Source of the DNA: Massariosphaeria phaeospora
Lineage: Eukaryota > Ascomycota > Dothideomycetes > Pleosporales
Direction: 5' to 3'
Assembly: GCA_011032825.1 (NCBI GenBank)
Contig: JAADJZ010000005.1
Coordinates: 1,307,001-1,371,000 of the forward strand
Length of the DNA: 64,000 bases
Under the pieces are notes generated by a model. It searched no databases. It had not been told where the DNA came from and saw nothing but the letters and a program-made list of their open reading frames with translations. Below are positions 11,571-21,906 of the stretch, piece by piece (position 1 is the stretch's first letter; each line of letters opens with the position of its first letter). The position numbers were made by a program, and so were the translations under genes.

Positions 11571-11853
11571 ATCAATACAAACAGATAGTATCATAAGCAG
11601 AGGTCGTTCACAAGACAGGGATGCCTTACTTTTGTAGAAGGAAACGCTTACAGAGTATATTACGATGTGTACAGATACCAGCGCTACGACGGTCTAGCGT
11701 ATGCATTAGCCATAGGTCATCCGTAGTGTCTCGCGTGCGCATGCAATAACAGATGGTTCCTTCCTTCGGGTTGGTCTTAACTGGGAGACGTTATGCAGCT
11801 CCGAGTCGGAAGTTAAGTCCGCGAAAACATAGATGACCTGTACTTACAATACA

Positions 11854-12236
11854 GATAACCTATAAACGCCAAGATCTCTTCCATACGCCGGATTATCCTG
11901 TTGCTGCTATGTCCTGCTATATAATACTAGAGTAATATATTATACACCTTACTACTGCTATACATCTATCTTGTGCGCATGTAAGGTCCTAGACATGTGT
12001 ATTAGCTGCGTACGTATAAAGGTAGCAAGGCGCACCTTAGAAGAAGAGGAAGAAGTAACCTATAAAAGTAGCAAGGCGCACCTTAGAAGAAGAGGAAGAA
12101 GTAGCCTACAAAGGTAGCAAGGCGTACCTTAGAAGAAGAGGAAGAAGTAGCTTACAAAGTATTTTTACTTTGTAAACAGATACCGGCAACAGGATAATCC
12201 AGCGTATGTAAGGGATTTTGGCGTTTATGGATCATC
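11854..12236. mobile_element. Small non-autonomous element with terminal inverted repeats (MITE-like)
   Basis: The segment 11854-11904 is matched in inverted orientation by 12186-12236; both contain GGATTATCCTGTTGC or its complement and an AAACGCC block. Similarity fades outward to about 11831 and 12252. The 380-bp interior has no usable reading frame and includes the three-copy 46-bp tandem repeat. This fits a miniature inverted-repeat transposable element or the decayed ends of a larger one. No clear target-site duplication could be fixed by eye. Confidence 0.6.
12021..12160 (+). repeat. Three tandem 46-bp repeats
   Basis: The block beginning GGTAGCAAGGCG and running through CCTTAGAAGAAGAGG recurs at 12022, 12068 and 12114, an exact 46-bp period, with only a few substitutions between copies. 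It sits inside the inverted-repeat element. Confidence 0.85.
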
Positions 12237-12955
12237 TGTTGGGTCATCTCGATGCTCTCTCTTCAGTCCGCGTATTCCGAGGTTACGGGTGTAGTTGGTT
12301 TAAAGCGGGCAAGCCGGGCGTAGTTCCGTTAAGCGGGCCGTCTTGAGTCTAACTTTGCAGTGTTCATTAGTCCCCGAGAACCCTCCCGCGCTTCCCGTCT
12401 TGTTGGTATGTTGGTTCCCCGCGAGGTGCTAGCAAACCCCTCACCTGCAGCAGCAGCCTAATTCAGCAATCACTGCGCGTTAGCAACACCTACCCTTACT
12501 ATCAACATATTAGCGCTATCTTGAGCTGGGCTAAAAACCCTTATCGAACAGATGTGAACTGTTGAATCTTGAAGGAAATATGTTTTATTTTTGTGGGTTC
12601 TATCTTGGTCAAATGATAGGTGCTCTAAAGGTTCCTGAATGGCCGTTGTATTGAGGGGCGCGAGGCAACATAAGTGCAGGTAACTGAGGTGTCAGTGATT
12701 GCTTGACTAGGGGGTGCCTGGTAACATACCACCGTAGCATCCAACATCCTCAAGGAGTCGACCGCAATGAATACTCATTAGGGATATGGTCCTTTGCCAA
12801 TCGAGATAGAATTCGTCAAGCGTTATCGCCTTGGCAGCTCTGTCAAAGTATTATCCTGGTGTGCAACCGAGCTTCGCATGGGTTTTGATCGCCGCAGTTG
12901 CGCCAACACCTCTTACACTGTTCAGAAGGCCTAGGGAAGTCCAATTAGCCCGGAG
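12237..12955. other. Gene-free stretch between repeat element and IWR1
   Basis: About 700 bases with no supported gene. Together with 11083-11853 it forms a 1.9-kb gap dominated by decayed repeats. Confidence 0.45.
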
Positions 12956-14020
12956 TTATTCCCCAGTCGATCCCCAGAATCCAGGTGTTGGAAGAGGTTT
13001 TGGCGGACGAGACGGCTCATCGTCGTCACTGCGCACTTCATCGTAATCGTCATTTTCCAAATCATATCCTTCGCCGTCGGACCCGCGACGGTATTTGTGG
13101 GGCTCCCGGCCGTATTCGTCATCGGAGCTGAGCTCGTCCTCTGGGTAGTCGTTGGCATAGTAACCCTCCGCGTTTTCGTCCTCGTCGTCAGTGCCGCCCC
13201 CCCCCTCGCTCTCTATCTCCTCATCCCACCACTCCGCGTCATCGGCACCGATGATTAGAACACCCACAGTGCCCTCGGGCTCGGGTATCTTTCCATCGGC
13301 GTCGGGCATGACTTCTTCTCGAACGTAGGTGTCGTAGACGTAATCATCCGTGTCCACATCCATGGCATCGGGATCCGCTGCAGGTGGCGCCGTAGCTTTC
13401 TCAGGGAAGCGGTCTTTATATCGGCGCACATTCGCGTTCGGTTTGTAGTCTCCGTAGGCTCTTCTTGACCTGGTGCTGGGGTTGGGAACGGCCTCCTCCT
13501 TCTCGACTGCCTCGGAGAACTGCTCGAACTTGCGCACGATGTCGTCGGATGGTGTCGGGCCGGAATGCTGTTGCTTGGCGCTCGAAAGTTTCGGGGCGAC
13601 GGGAGTTGAGCCTGCGCCTGGCCGTTTTTGCGGACGAGAAGCTGGTGTCGCAATGGCTCCCATGCCTGCCCCTGATGTTTTGGAATCGCCTGTTAGTGGC
13701 GCATCGCTGCTTCGGGCCAACGTTCCTTCGTTCGTCCCAGAGGGGATTTTCTTGAAGATGCGACCCGAGCCGGCGGCATGGAACCTCTGCATGTACGAGG
13801 TACGCGATGCAAGTGGCTGGGGCGAGTCGCGCGGCTTGGGCGATGCAGTATCGGGGCCATGCACCAAGCGGAATATATGGGTTTTCGGGGGTTTCTGGGC
13901 TTCCTCGATCTTCGCTCGCTTGAGAGTGCTGCCACTGCTGCGTTCGACCAGCAGGGAGTCGACGGCGGGTTCGGTGCGCTTCCGCTTCACAGCGAGGGTC
14001 GGTGGGGTGAACAGAGACAT
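12956..14020 (-). CDS. iwr1: RNA polymerase II nuclear import factor Iwr1
   Basis: Single exon, 354 residues. Iwr1 binds assembled RNA polymerase II and directs its nuclear import. The C-terminal Iwr1 domain is clear: DDYVYDTYVREEV, then GVLIIGADDAEWWDEE, then the acidic signature DENAEGYYANDYPEDELSSD near residues 270-300. The N-terminus contains basic clusters (KRKRTEP, KRAKIEE) that could act as a bipartite nuclear localisation signal, as known for yeast Iwr1. The start at 14020 begins MSLFTPPTLAVKRKR. The gene lies head to head with the nucleoside transporter gene at 14428. No anomaly seen. Confidence 0.88.
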   Translation of the reverse strand: MSLFTPPTLAVKRKRTEPAVDSLLVERSSGSTLKRAKIEEAQKPPKTHIFRLVHGPDTASPKPRDSPQPLASRTSYMQRFHAAGSGRIFKKIPSGTNEGTLARSSDAPLTGDSKTSGAGMGAIATPASRPQKRPGAGSTPVAPKLSSAKQQHSGPTPSDDIVRKFEQFSEAVEKEEAVPNPSTRSRRAYGDYKPNANVRRYKDRFPEKATAPPAADPDAMDVDTDDYVYDTYVREEVMPDADGKIPEPEGTVGVLIIGADDAEWWDEEIESEGGGGTDDEDENAEGYYANDYPEDELSSDDEYGREPHKYRRGSDGEGYDLENDDYDEVRSDDDEPSRPPKPLPTPGFWGSTGE

Positions 14021-14427
14021 GGCTTGAGCAGTCGCGTTGTTCTCTGCGGTCCGGATACGGCAGTGGCAGTAGCAGTGGCAGTGGCAGTGGTGATGGAGTT
14101 GTTCTTGTTGTTGTGGTGGTGGGGGTGGACGAGCAAGCGCGGGGGACAGCTGCCAAGGCGCTAGCTAGGTAATATGCCAAGCGCATGGGTGAAGCGCGCG
14201 ATCAGGTGCACCGCCTTCCACGCCATCCCACCTGCGCTTCTTCCACATCACACGCTCTCGCTAGGGCTGCAGGTGGCCTGCTTGCACCATGTCTGCCTGC
14301 CCGAACCTATCCTCGCCATCTTCGACTCCTCGCTGAAGTTGCGGCTCTTCACGGCTCCACCTTGCTTTCCACTGCCTCGTTGTCATCTTCCGCGACACCC
14401 ACGGACGCTACGTCGATCGATATCATT
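14021..14427. promoter_or_regulatory. Shared divergent promoter, iwr1 / fun26-like
   Basis: 407 bases separate the two start codons. The interval contains a GCAGTG-type simple repeat (about 14060-14095) and a GTTGTTGTGGTGGTGGGGG tract. The plus-strand frame continues upstream to 14185, so a longer transporter N-terminus cannot be excluded. Confidence 0.45.
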
Positions 14428-15826
14428 ATGGAGCGAATACGGCGAGTGCTACAGCGGAGGTCCTCGTATGAGCCCTTGGAAGACGGCTCCGAGAGGCTGC
14501 TGGATGGAGAACCTGAAGAGGGTCCTCATGGGCCGGCGTTCTCGTGGATCGACTACTCGATCTTCCTGTTGTTAGGTGTTGCCATGCTTTGGGCTTGGTG
14601 AGTCATGCCACTCCGACCGTTCCTTTCGCCGCTCATCCGGATACAGGAACATGTTCCTAGCAGCAGCTCCCTACTTCCAGCGCCGCTTTGAGTCCGACCC
14701 CTCGCTCCTCCGGAACTTCCAGTCCGCCATCCTGACCGTGTCGACCGTGGGCAACCTGGGCTCCATGATAGTCTTGACGAAACTGCAGGCGCGCGCCTCC
14801 TACCCCAAGCGGATCATGGCCTCTCTAGCTCTCAACGTCGTTATATTTACACTTCTGGCCATGTCCACCCGATTGTTCCTGGGCGTTTCCGCTGGTACCT
14901 ACTTTGGCTTCTTGATGGTCATGGTATTCAGTGCAAGCTTAGCCACCGGTCTGTGCCAGAACGGCACGTTTGCCTATGTTTCGGGCTTCGGACGGGAGGA
15001 GTACACCCAGGGCATCATGACGGGGCAGGGTATTGCTGGAGTTTTGCCCTGTATTGCGCAGATCGTGTCCGTCCTCTCGGTCCCACCACGGAAATCGGAA
15101 GAAGGCGCACCTCAGGAATCGAGCACATCTGCCTTTGCGTACTTCTTGACAGCAACGGTAGTCTCTGCCATCGCACTAGTCGCATTCCTCTTCCTTCTCT
15201 CTCGCCAACAAAATTCCCAGACGAGGATGCTCCACAGTTTGGATGTCGACGACTTCGACACTGCTGATTCATCTCCCGAGCGCAAGGCCATCCCCCTGCT
15301 CAGACTCTGGCGGAAGCTGTCTTGGCTTGCCACGGCCCTCTTCCTCACATTCGCCGCAACCATGCTGTTCCCAGTCTTCACCCAACGAATTCTCACAGTC
15401 CGAGATCCGGCGTCCGCGCCACGTCTCTTCCAGCCTTCATCTTTTATACCCCTTGGGTTCCTTTTCTGGAACACGGGAGATTTGATCGGGCGCGTCGCTC
15501 CGGCTCTCCCCGCCTTAAGTCTCACTTCTCATCCACGCGTTTTGCACATGTTGTCAATGTTGAGAATGACATTCGTACCACTCTATTTACTCTGCAACTT
15601 AGACGGGAAAGGGGCAATTGTACCCTCGGATACTTTCTATCTCTTCGTTGTGCAGTTGCTCTTCGGAATGTCGAACGGATATCTTGGGAGTAGCTGTATG
15701 ATGGGATTCCAGGAATGGGTTGACGATGAAGAGCGCGAGGCTGCTGGAGGCTTCATGTCGTTGTGCCTGGTTGCCGGATTGACGTTTGGCAGTTTCATAA
15801 GTTTCTCGGTTGCAGGTCTCGCATAG
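14428..15826 (+). CDS. fun26: Equilibrative nucleoside transporter, Fun26-like
   Basis: Exons 14428-14597 and 14647-15826, 449 residues. The family moves nucleosides across membranes; fungal Fun26 acts at the vacuole. After a polar N-terminus (SSYEPLEDGSERLLDG) come about eleven hydrophobic segments, starting with FSWIDYSIFLLLGVAMLWAWNMF, the typical ENT helix 1 ending in W-N. A later helix carries ATGLCQNGTFAYVSGFG, followed by YTQGIMTGQGIAGVLP, both family hallmarks, and the large loop after helix 6 contains the acidic DVDDFDTADSS. The start at 14428 was preferred over an in-frame ATG at 14185 because the extra residues look non-coding. Confidence 0.85.
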
Positions 15827-16363
15827 TTTTTTGTTCGTAGAGTTCGGGAATAGACAAGTTCGCATATAGCATCGGAGGCGTTTGGGATCGAACACTTTTG
15901 CTGATTGGAACAACCTTTGCGCGTAATCCTCTTGACTGAATAAGCGCTTCCGGGAAGACCTTACAGGTTTACTTCTACCTTCCAAGTCCCACTGTATCTG
16001 TCACACTAGGTAATGTCTGAGCAGAGCTGGAGGTGAAAGGGGTGGGTTGAGGTGGTATTACCTACAGGATATGTTTTGGGGCATATTTATCGTTGTGCCA
16101 TACTACTGTTACTATCATATTAACAAATCTCAGTTCTCCTCGGCGGGCGCGCTCCACGGACACGGCATCGCCTGCATCGAGCCAAAACGTCAATACTCCC
16201 CATGGTTTTTTTTCTTGATCGTCTCAAACGTTCTCTCAACACCTTGGGCAGGAACCGAAGTAATTCTCCCGAGCCGAACATAATCATTATTATTTATATC
16301 TTAACGAAAACAAAGAAATGAAGGAAAAAACACGACCTATCATGACCATCATGGCGATTCAGC
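15827..16363. other. Intergenic region between convergent genes
   Basis: 3' ends of the transporter and the CorA-like gene face each other here. Nothing else recognised. Confidence 0.45.
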
Positions 16364-18677
16364 TCAAACAGCGTGATCATCCTCAGTGAGTTGTTGAACC
16401 AACCTCCGCATCAAGCGATGTCGAATCCCCGCACCAATTTTGGAATAGGCCACAACTAAGACATAGAACAACGTGAAACTGACGAACGTAAAGAACACCG
16501 TCAAAACAGCCTTGAAAGAAGGATCCAACGTGTGTCTCGTCCACAGTAATACAGTCGGGATCACCGCGATTGATACCGCTACGGCGAGGACATAAAACTT
16601 CCAGTGTTGACCATTGCCCCACAGGATGGCGTTAAGCATGTATCTTATCGACGCTCTCATGGGTATGTGCCCGGACGCAGGAATCATGTTGTACTGCCGG
16701 ACTCTCCCAGGAAACAATCGCATGATCGGCCCGCTGTTCATCGCCATGCGTGCGCCGTAAAGCATGCAAGTAGCTGTAGTTGCTGCAATAACGAAGGTTG
16801 TGAAAGGTACCCCGTTTGCCAACTCCTTGACTTGCATGCTGAAAATGCTCGATACGAAAGTCAGCGGGATAAAGATGAACGCTAGTTCAGTCAGGCGTGT
16901 AACGCTTTCTGTCTCCTGGATCCCTCTTTTACTCTCCAGTAAAGACATGTCTGCTTGGATTCTTTCTGACGTTCTTTGGAGCAGCCTCATTACCTCCGCA
17001 CCTTGAGACTGGACGTGGTTGTTGATCGTTTTGGCGCTGTCCTCCAAGGTTGAGAATCGAAAGTGAGATCCCTGGCCGGGTTGGCTTAGTGCAAAATCTC
17101 TGAAGTCACTCATCGTGTGAGACATCCTCACTTCAATGTCGGCTATTAACTGTCTCCAGTGCTGGGAACGTTCTTGTAGACAGGATTCATCCAATGAGTC
17201 CTTGGTAATGGTCTCAAGCGTTTCGATGACCATATCAAATGTGTCGGTAATGTCCGTGGCGATTATACACAGAAGGACTCTCATCGGGTGCAAGATTTCC
17301 AAATCGTTAGTTCTGGACTTCAAAATCTTCAGAGATGAAATCATGTCCTTAGCGGTGATATGAGCTTCACATGCTCTTGAGATTGATTCTGTGATATCAG
17401 ACGCTGACCAATCTAGATTCTCGCTAATGGGAACCTCTTCCCCTAGCGGGAAATTCTCGAGGTCAACCGGTATGCGAATACGCTGCTTGCGGCTGGGATT
17501 GGACAACGGGACGAAACAATATGAAGGGGTATTACCAGTCTCAACGGTGGGCAACGGATCAAGTAAGATGAGTACTGGAAATCTGTAAGCCCTTGGTAAC
17601 AGCGGTAGGTTTACCATCGATTTGATGAACACAAGCTTCCAGAACAAGCTACTGACAGCATTTACGCGTTGTTTTGTCATCGACAGTGAGTGGCCCAGAA
17701 TTAGATCATCTTACCGTGGTAGAGGTCCCCAACAAGCACAAAATGCACTGTTGCTCTTTGCTCCCATAAATATGGTGTAAATGAATCCATGGTCGGACGA
17801 GGATCGCTCGACAAAGAGAAGAAACTACGAAGAATATTTGCGGTTGTCCTCACTTTGACATCTTTCTCAGTGCTTAGTTTACCAAAGACATCCCAATTTT
17901 CGAAGGACTGTTCGTAGCGATACATGTAAAACGACCCTTCCGAGAGGAGTGTATTCCGAATCTCGTTTTCCGTACCTCCACGTAAAGCTGAGGTAAGACC
18001 ACCGCATCGGAACCACTGAATTGACGAGTAAGACTGGGCAGCAACACAATCCAGCTTAGGCATTCGATGTACATTGGAAGTGCTAGCTTGTTGGTTCATG
18101 TGCGCGGCGAATAACTCAGGCGTCGGATAGTTGAACGCACCCCAGATAGTATCAACCTCTTCTCGAGCCAGATCCTGTACTAGCAACACGCGGAAAGCGG
18201 TAGGTTTGCTTTCGGTTCGGGGTTGCGCCTTAAGGTCAATTTTTGGCGCAATTTAGAGTATGCAATGTGTTCTGGTTGATACTCACTCGATGGAGTGAAG
18301 TGCTAGAATATTAGCTTTACGTCGATATTTCGAGAAAATGGCCGATGCCAACGGATATCCAAACTTTTGAGATGGGGAAGACTCGGTTGGATTTTGTTGG
18401 CTATCCTGAAAAACTTGAGCGAGCTAGATGTCGACTCCGACTCATGTGTGTTGTTCTGAGCGGAGGCCTGATATGACCAGGTGTTTTCCTCCGGAAAAGA
18501 TGATTCACTAGTGTTCTGACGGGGTTCAGATGACGGGATAGTATCGTGCAATCTTGTCGTTTCGGTTCTCTTTTGCGTACTCGTGACGGTGCCAGATACG
18601 TCTCGTTGCGTAACTTTGTCGATAGTTTGGGAAGGATAGAGAGCCACTGGCTCTTCCTGCGTTTGATCGTAACTCAT
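16364..18677 (-). CDS. CorA-like membrane protein (fungal Mg2+-transporter-like family)
   Basis: Likely exons 18677-18321, 18228-17715 and 17574-16364 (693 residues). The two long parts are clear, but both intron positions are provisional; the second would be 140 nt. The N-terminus is polar and Ser/Thr-rich. The middle reads FRVLLVQDLAREE and FNYPTPELFAAHM, typical of fungal CorA-like proteins. The C-terminal half has a helical region, then the membrane segment LAFIFIPLTFVSSIFSMQV, where the GMN selectivity motif of true CorA channels is replaced by SMQ. Three further hydrophobic segments follow. Family membership is good. Ion transport is uncertain because the signature is lost. A sister gene with GMT lies at 55921-58439. 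Confidence 0.7.
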
Positions 18678-18917
18678 CTGAATGAAGGTCGTTAGATGTC
18701 ATGAGAGAGAACCACCTTGTCGCGGCGAGTTGGTTGTTGAGAGGGGTCTTGCCACAGGGTGGAATGTATGACGTCTTTGCCAAACGTTTGCGAAACCAGA
18801 GTTAACCAAAAGCATTTATAACACAACTTCAGAGTTACTCATAACAGAACATGGATTAAGGTCATACAGATTTCCAAACACACGAATCGATATTCTTTTT
18901 ACTTCAAATCTGAAATA

Positions 18918-19841
18918 TCATGCTTCGTCTAGAGCAACATACCAGGGGACCTTTAGGACCCACTCCGACATCTTTAAACATATAAGAATCGCAAGTAGAA
19001 ACATCGGCGTCCAAACTAAACCTGCTGCTAGGTACCCTACGCGAATGTCCACGGATCCAGAGCTTACAACATCCAAGAGACAAGCAACTGACGCCGCTGA
19101 GGTATGTTGCCACAAAGCCGCCATAGAGTTCAAAATATTTGCTACGCATAGTGTGGTAGCTTCTAGGCCTGTAGTTTTGAGTTTCATCTTCCAATTTTGG
19201 GAAGTACTCCGCTTATAATGGCAGAAGTTGACCAATATGAAGACCATGAGAACTGAATTGATAATACTAGAGGTTCTCAGTACAGATCAAAAGTGTTCAA
19301 GACACTTACATAATTGCCGGAAAAATAACCTCATCTTTGTATCGGCGACCCGCTCGAAGAATATGGTACGGATCTAACCTGGAGAGCTGATCCACAGGAA
19401 GATAGTCTTCTGTTGACGCACATTTCCACTGGCCAGCCGGATGATGCATGCAAATCCCGAAATATCCTACTCTAACCTCAAACTCTTGATCAACATCAAG
19501 GACCGTTGTGTTGTTCGGGTCGTTCGTCAAAGGGAGTTGTCTCGGCAAGTTGTATCGCATCGGGAGGATGTATAAAGGTGTCAATGGTACAGAGGTGGAG
19601 TTGCACCCAGCTAGTAACAGTGCTGTATGTACCGTCAGCGCTCTAGGTCCTCTAACCACAACGAAATCGGACAACATACATTGGCATAGAATCGACAGAG
19701 TGAGCAAGGTACCAACGAAAGCGGGATATCGGGGCTTGTCTGTGTTGTATTAGCTTGCGAAAACTTGCGTTCGAGCTACTCACCACCATCTTCATCTTCC
19801 TTAGGCTTAAAACGTGCCCAAGCGGTGCGTATCCAATCCAT
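18918..19841 (-). CDS. fig1: Fig1-like Ca2+ regulator / membrane fusion protein
   Basis: Exons 19841-19784, 19739-19680, 19622-19310 and 19266-18918 give 259 residues with consistent phases. Fig1 proteins are four-helix, claudin-like membrane proteins used in mating, cell fusion and low-affinity calcium uptake. Helix 1 (FVGTLLTLSILCQSLLLAGC) is followed by an extracellular loop with VGYFGICM and QWKCAS, matching the G-x-x-G-h-C...W-x-C pattern of the family. Helix 2 (FPAIIIINSVLMVFILVNF) spans the last splice site. Helices 3 and 4 end before a short cytosolic tail. The 57-nt second intron is itself free of stops, so a longer, unspliced variant is possible but would disrupt helix 1. Confidence 0.78.
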
Positions 19842-20012
19842 GATACTGCAGGTATTGTCATAGAAAGGACCTGAATTTGAGATATATACGTGGGAGTAAA
19901 TGGAAGGGTCTCACCGGAGTGGGGTAGGTGACCTCTGTAACCGTGGCTGTACTCCAACGATAGCCGTAACGACAGTGACGTTGTACGGAAAACCCTGTTC
20001 TTCTGCTGCAGT

Positions 20013-21341
20013 CTAAATCTTACTCTCCCCCTTCCTCGCCCGCCACCCCGTCAGATTACTCCCCCCGTCAACCTCTAGCACATTCCCGGTCATGTGCGCA
20101 CTCGCTGCCGAACTCAAAAACAGCACCAAACCGCCGAAATCGGACGGCTTGCCAATCCTCCCTGTAGGCTGGAACGCAACCAACGTATCCATGTACTTCT
20201 CCAAGCCAAAGTTCGTCATTCGTGAGGGGAAGACGCCCGGGCAGATGACGTTGACCATGATGTTCTTGGGTGCGAGTTTGGAGGCCTGCATCTTGGTGAG
20301 GTGAATACATGCTGCTTTGGATGGACCATCTGCGATTAATCAGCAACAATTCTCGACATCGAGCAGTGGAAGTAGACTCACAACTAAACGTTCCATGTCC
20401 CGGCTTTGTCAGACCCCCTTCTCCTCCGGCCGTAACATCTCCTGTCTGAATTCCCGCCATGCTCGCAACATTAATGACCCTACTCGGGTTGTCCGGGGTT
20501 GCGCCCTTCAACAGCAATGGCTCCAAACCCACTGTCACATAGAACAAACTCTTGACATTCAATGCCATGAGCTTGTCCCATCCGCTCTCAGGGAAGTCGT
20601 AGTAGTCGCCACCCCATGAGGCGCCGCTGTTGTCTAAGGGTAAGGTTAGCACGGAACTGATAGCAGCAAGCGGCCAACTGCGAGGAAGATGCCAGAGATG
20701 TGTTGTGCATGCTTTGCGGTGCTGCCAGCTTATTGTGCAGCATTTTGTAGCTCTGACTTTTTCCTTCTTTAACTACAAGTCGGACACAACCCTCTTGACA
20801 AGACAAAGTTTTCGCGTCCTCTTGCAACAAATTTAATCTGTCAACACCTTTGACAGTGTGACGATTTGAGGAAGATCCAGTAAGCTCCCATTGACTTCAC
20901 AAAGCCTTACGTAGCTAGCACAGTAGATAATTCCTGGGCCGCAGAAAGCCTAGGCAATAGAGCCTGATCACAGGTCGTAGGTACGGGCATGGGCAAAGGC
21001 AACGAATCCTTGTCGCGTTGGAAACAGAAAAACCACTTACTCAACAACACCGTCACCCTCTCCACCCTGCTCGCCACCTCCTTACACAACCCCTCACACC
21101 CCTTCCTATCCTTCAAATCCGCCACAACATACTCGCATTTCCCCGGCCCGAGCGCGTTGAGTCGCGCACACGTAGTTTTCAATTCTGACTCTTTCCGGCT
21201 CGCAATAATCACCCTCGCCCCATTCTGCACAAATGCCTGCGCAGCCATTTCCCCTAGCCCCGTTGCGCCGCCCGTGATGAGCGCGATGTGCGAGGAGAAG
21301 GAGAAGAGGGAGAGGACGGAGAGGTTGGTTTGGTGCGTCAT
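20013..21341 (-). CDS. Short-chain dehydrogenase/reductase (classical SDR)
   Basis: Exons 21341-21041, 20633-20382 and 20329-20013, 289 residues. The Rossmann motif is ALITGGATGLGEMAAQAF, with NNSGAS as the NNAG-type motif, a catalytic serine in VINVASMAG, and the catalytic Tyr/Lys pair in SYGPSKAACIH, created exactly at the exon 2-3 junction. The Arg following the second strand (ASRKESEL) suggests NADPH preference. The C-terminus contains GGLVLFLSSAASAHMTGNVL, typical of the fold. The substrate is unknown; similar proteins act on ketones or 3-oxoacyl groups. The first intron is about 407 nt, far longer than any neighbour. Confidence 0.82.
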
Positions 21342-21649
21342 GGTGATAGATTGAATGACTGGAGTTGGAACAAGGAAATGGATGGGAGAGATGATGAGGT
21401 AGAGTATTCGGGCTTCGGTGTGGTGTTGCTTTGGGAAGCTTTCGATGGACCTCGGCACGATGTCATCGCGCGAGACCGTGAAAAGAGGGGCGGCATCAAT
21501 TCAACGTTCGGACCACTACACCGAAAAGGTTCAGATACCATCACTGTGTTATCGACACTTCTGTCCTTGCTAATCATATGTCGACAATGTAGTAAACAGA
21601 CATTGGCTTTGACGTACGCTGCGCGCGAAATACCCTGATCTAGGGCGGG

Positions 21650-21770
21650 ACTCTGAATCTCTACAACTAAAGAGATAAATCCGCGCGCCTCCAAAACGAT
21701 TGCACAACGTAACAATATTACTATAGAAAGCTACGATTCTACACGGAGCGTTCACTTGATTCTACAAGAC
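21650..21770 (+). repeat. Dispersed repeat, copy 1
   Basis: Contains the core AATC-GCGCGCCTCCAAAAC followed by TAGAAAGCTAC, then GCGTTCACTTGATTCTACAAG. The same ordered blocks occur at about 32496-32616 (same strand) and, reverse-complemented, at about 23350-23545. All copies are intergenic. Many differences are transitions, as expected of decayed fungal repeats. Confidence 0.6.
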
Positions 21771-21906
21771 ACAACCCAAAACCTAAGTAATGGATAGTGC
21801 TCTGGGATCAGGACCAAATGAACGTCTGCTCCTATGCAGCGTGGCGCACTGGACGCGTGGAGAGGCTCTCTCGGAGCTATGTATCATCTGTCATCTTATT
21901 ATCCTC

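Noticed and set aside
13416..14186. 256-codon minus-strand frame overlapping iwr1
   Set aside because: Out-of-frame shadow of iwr1; Arg/Pro-rich with no family similarity.
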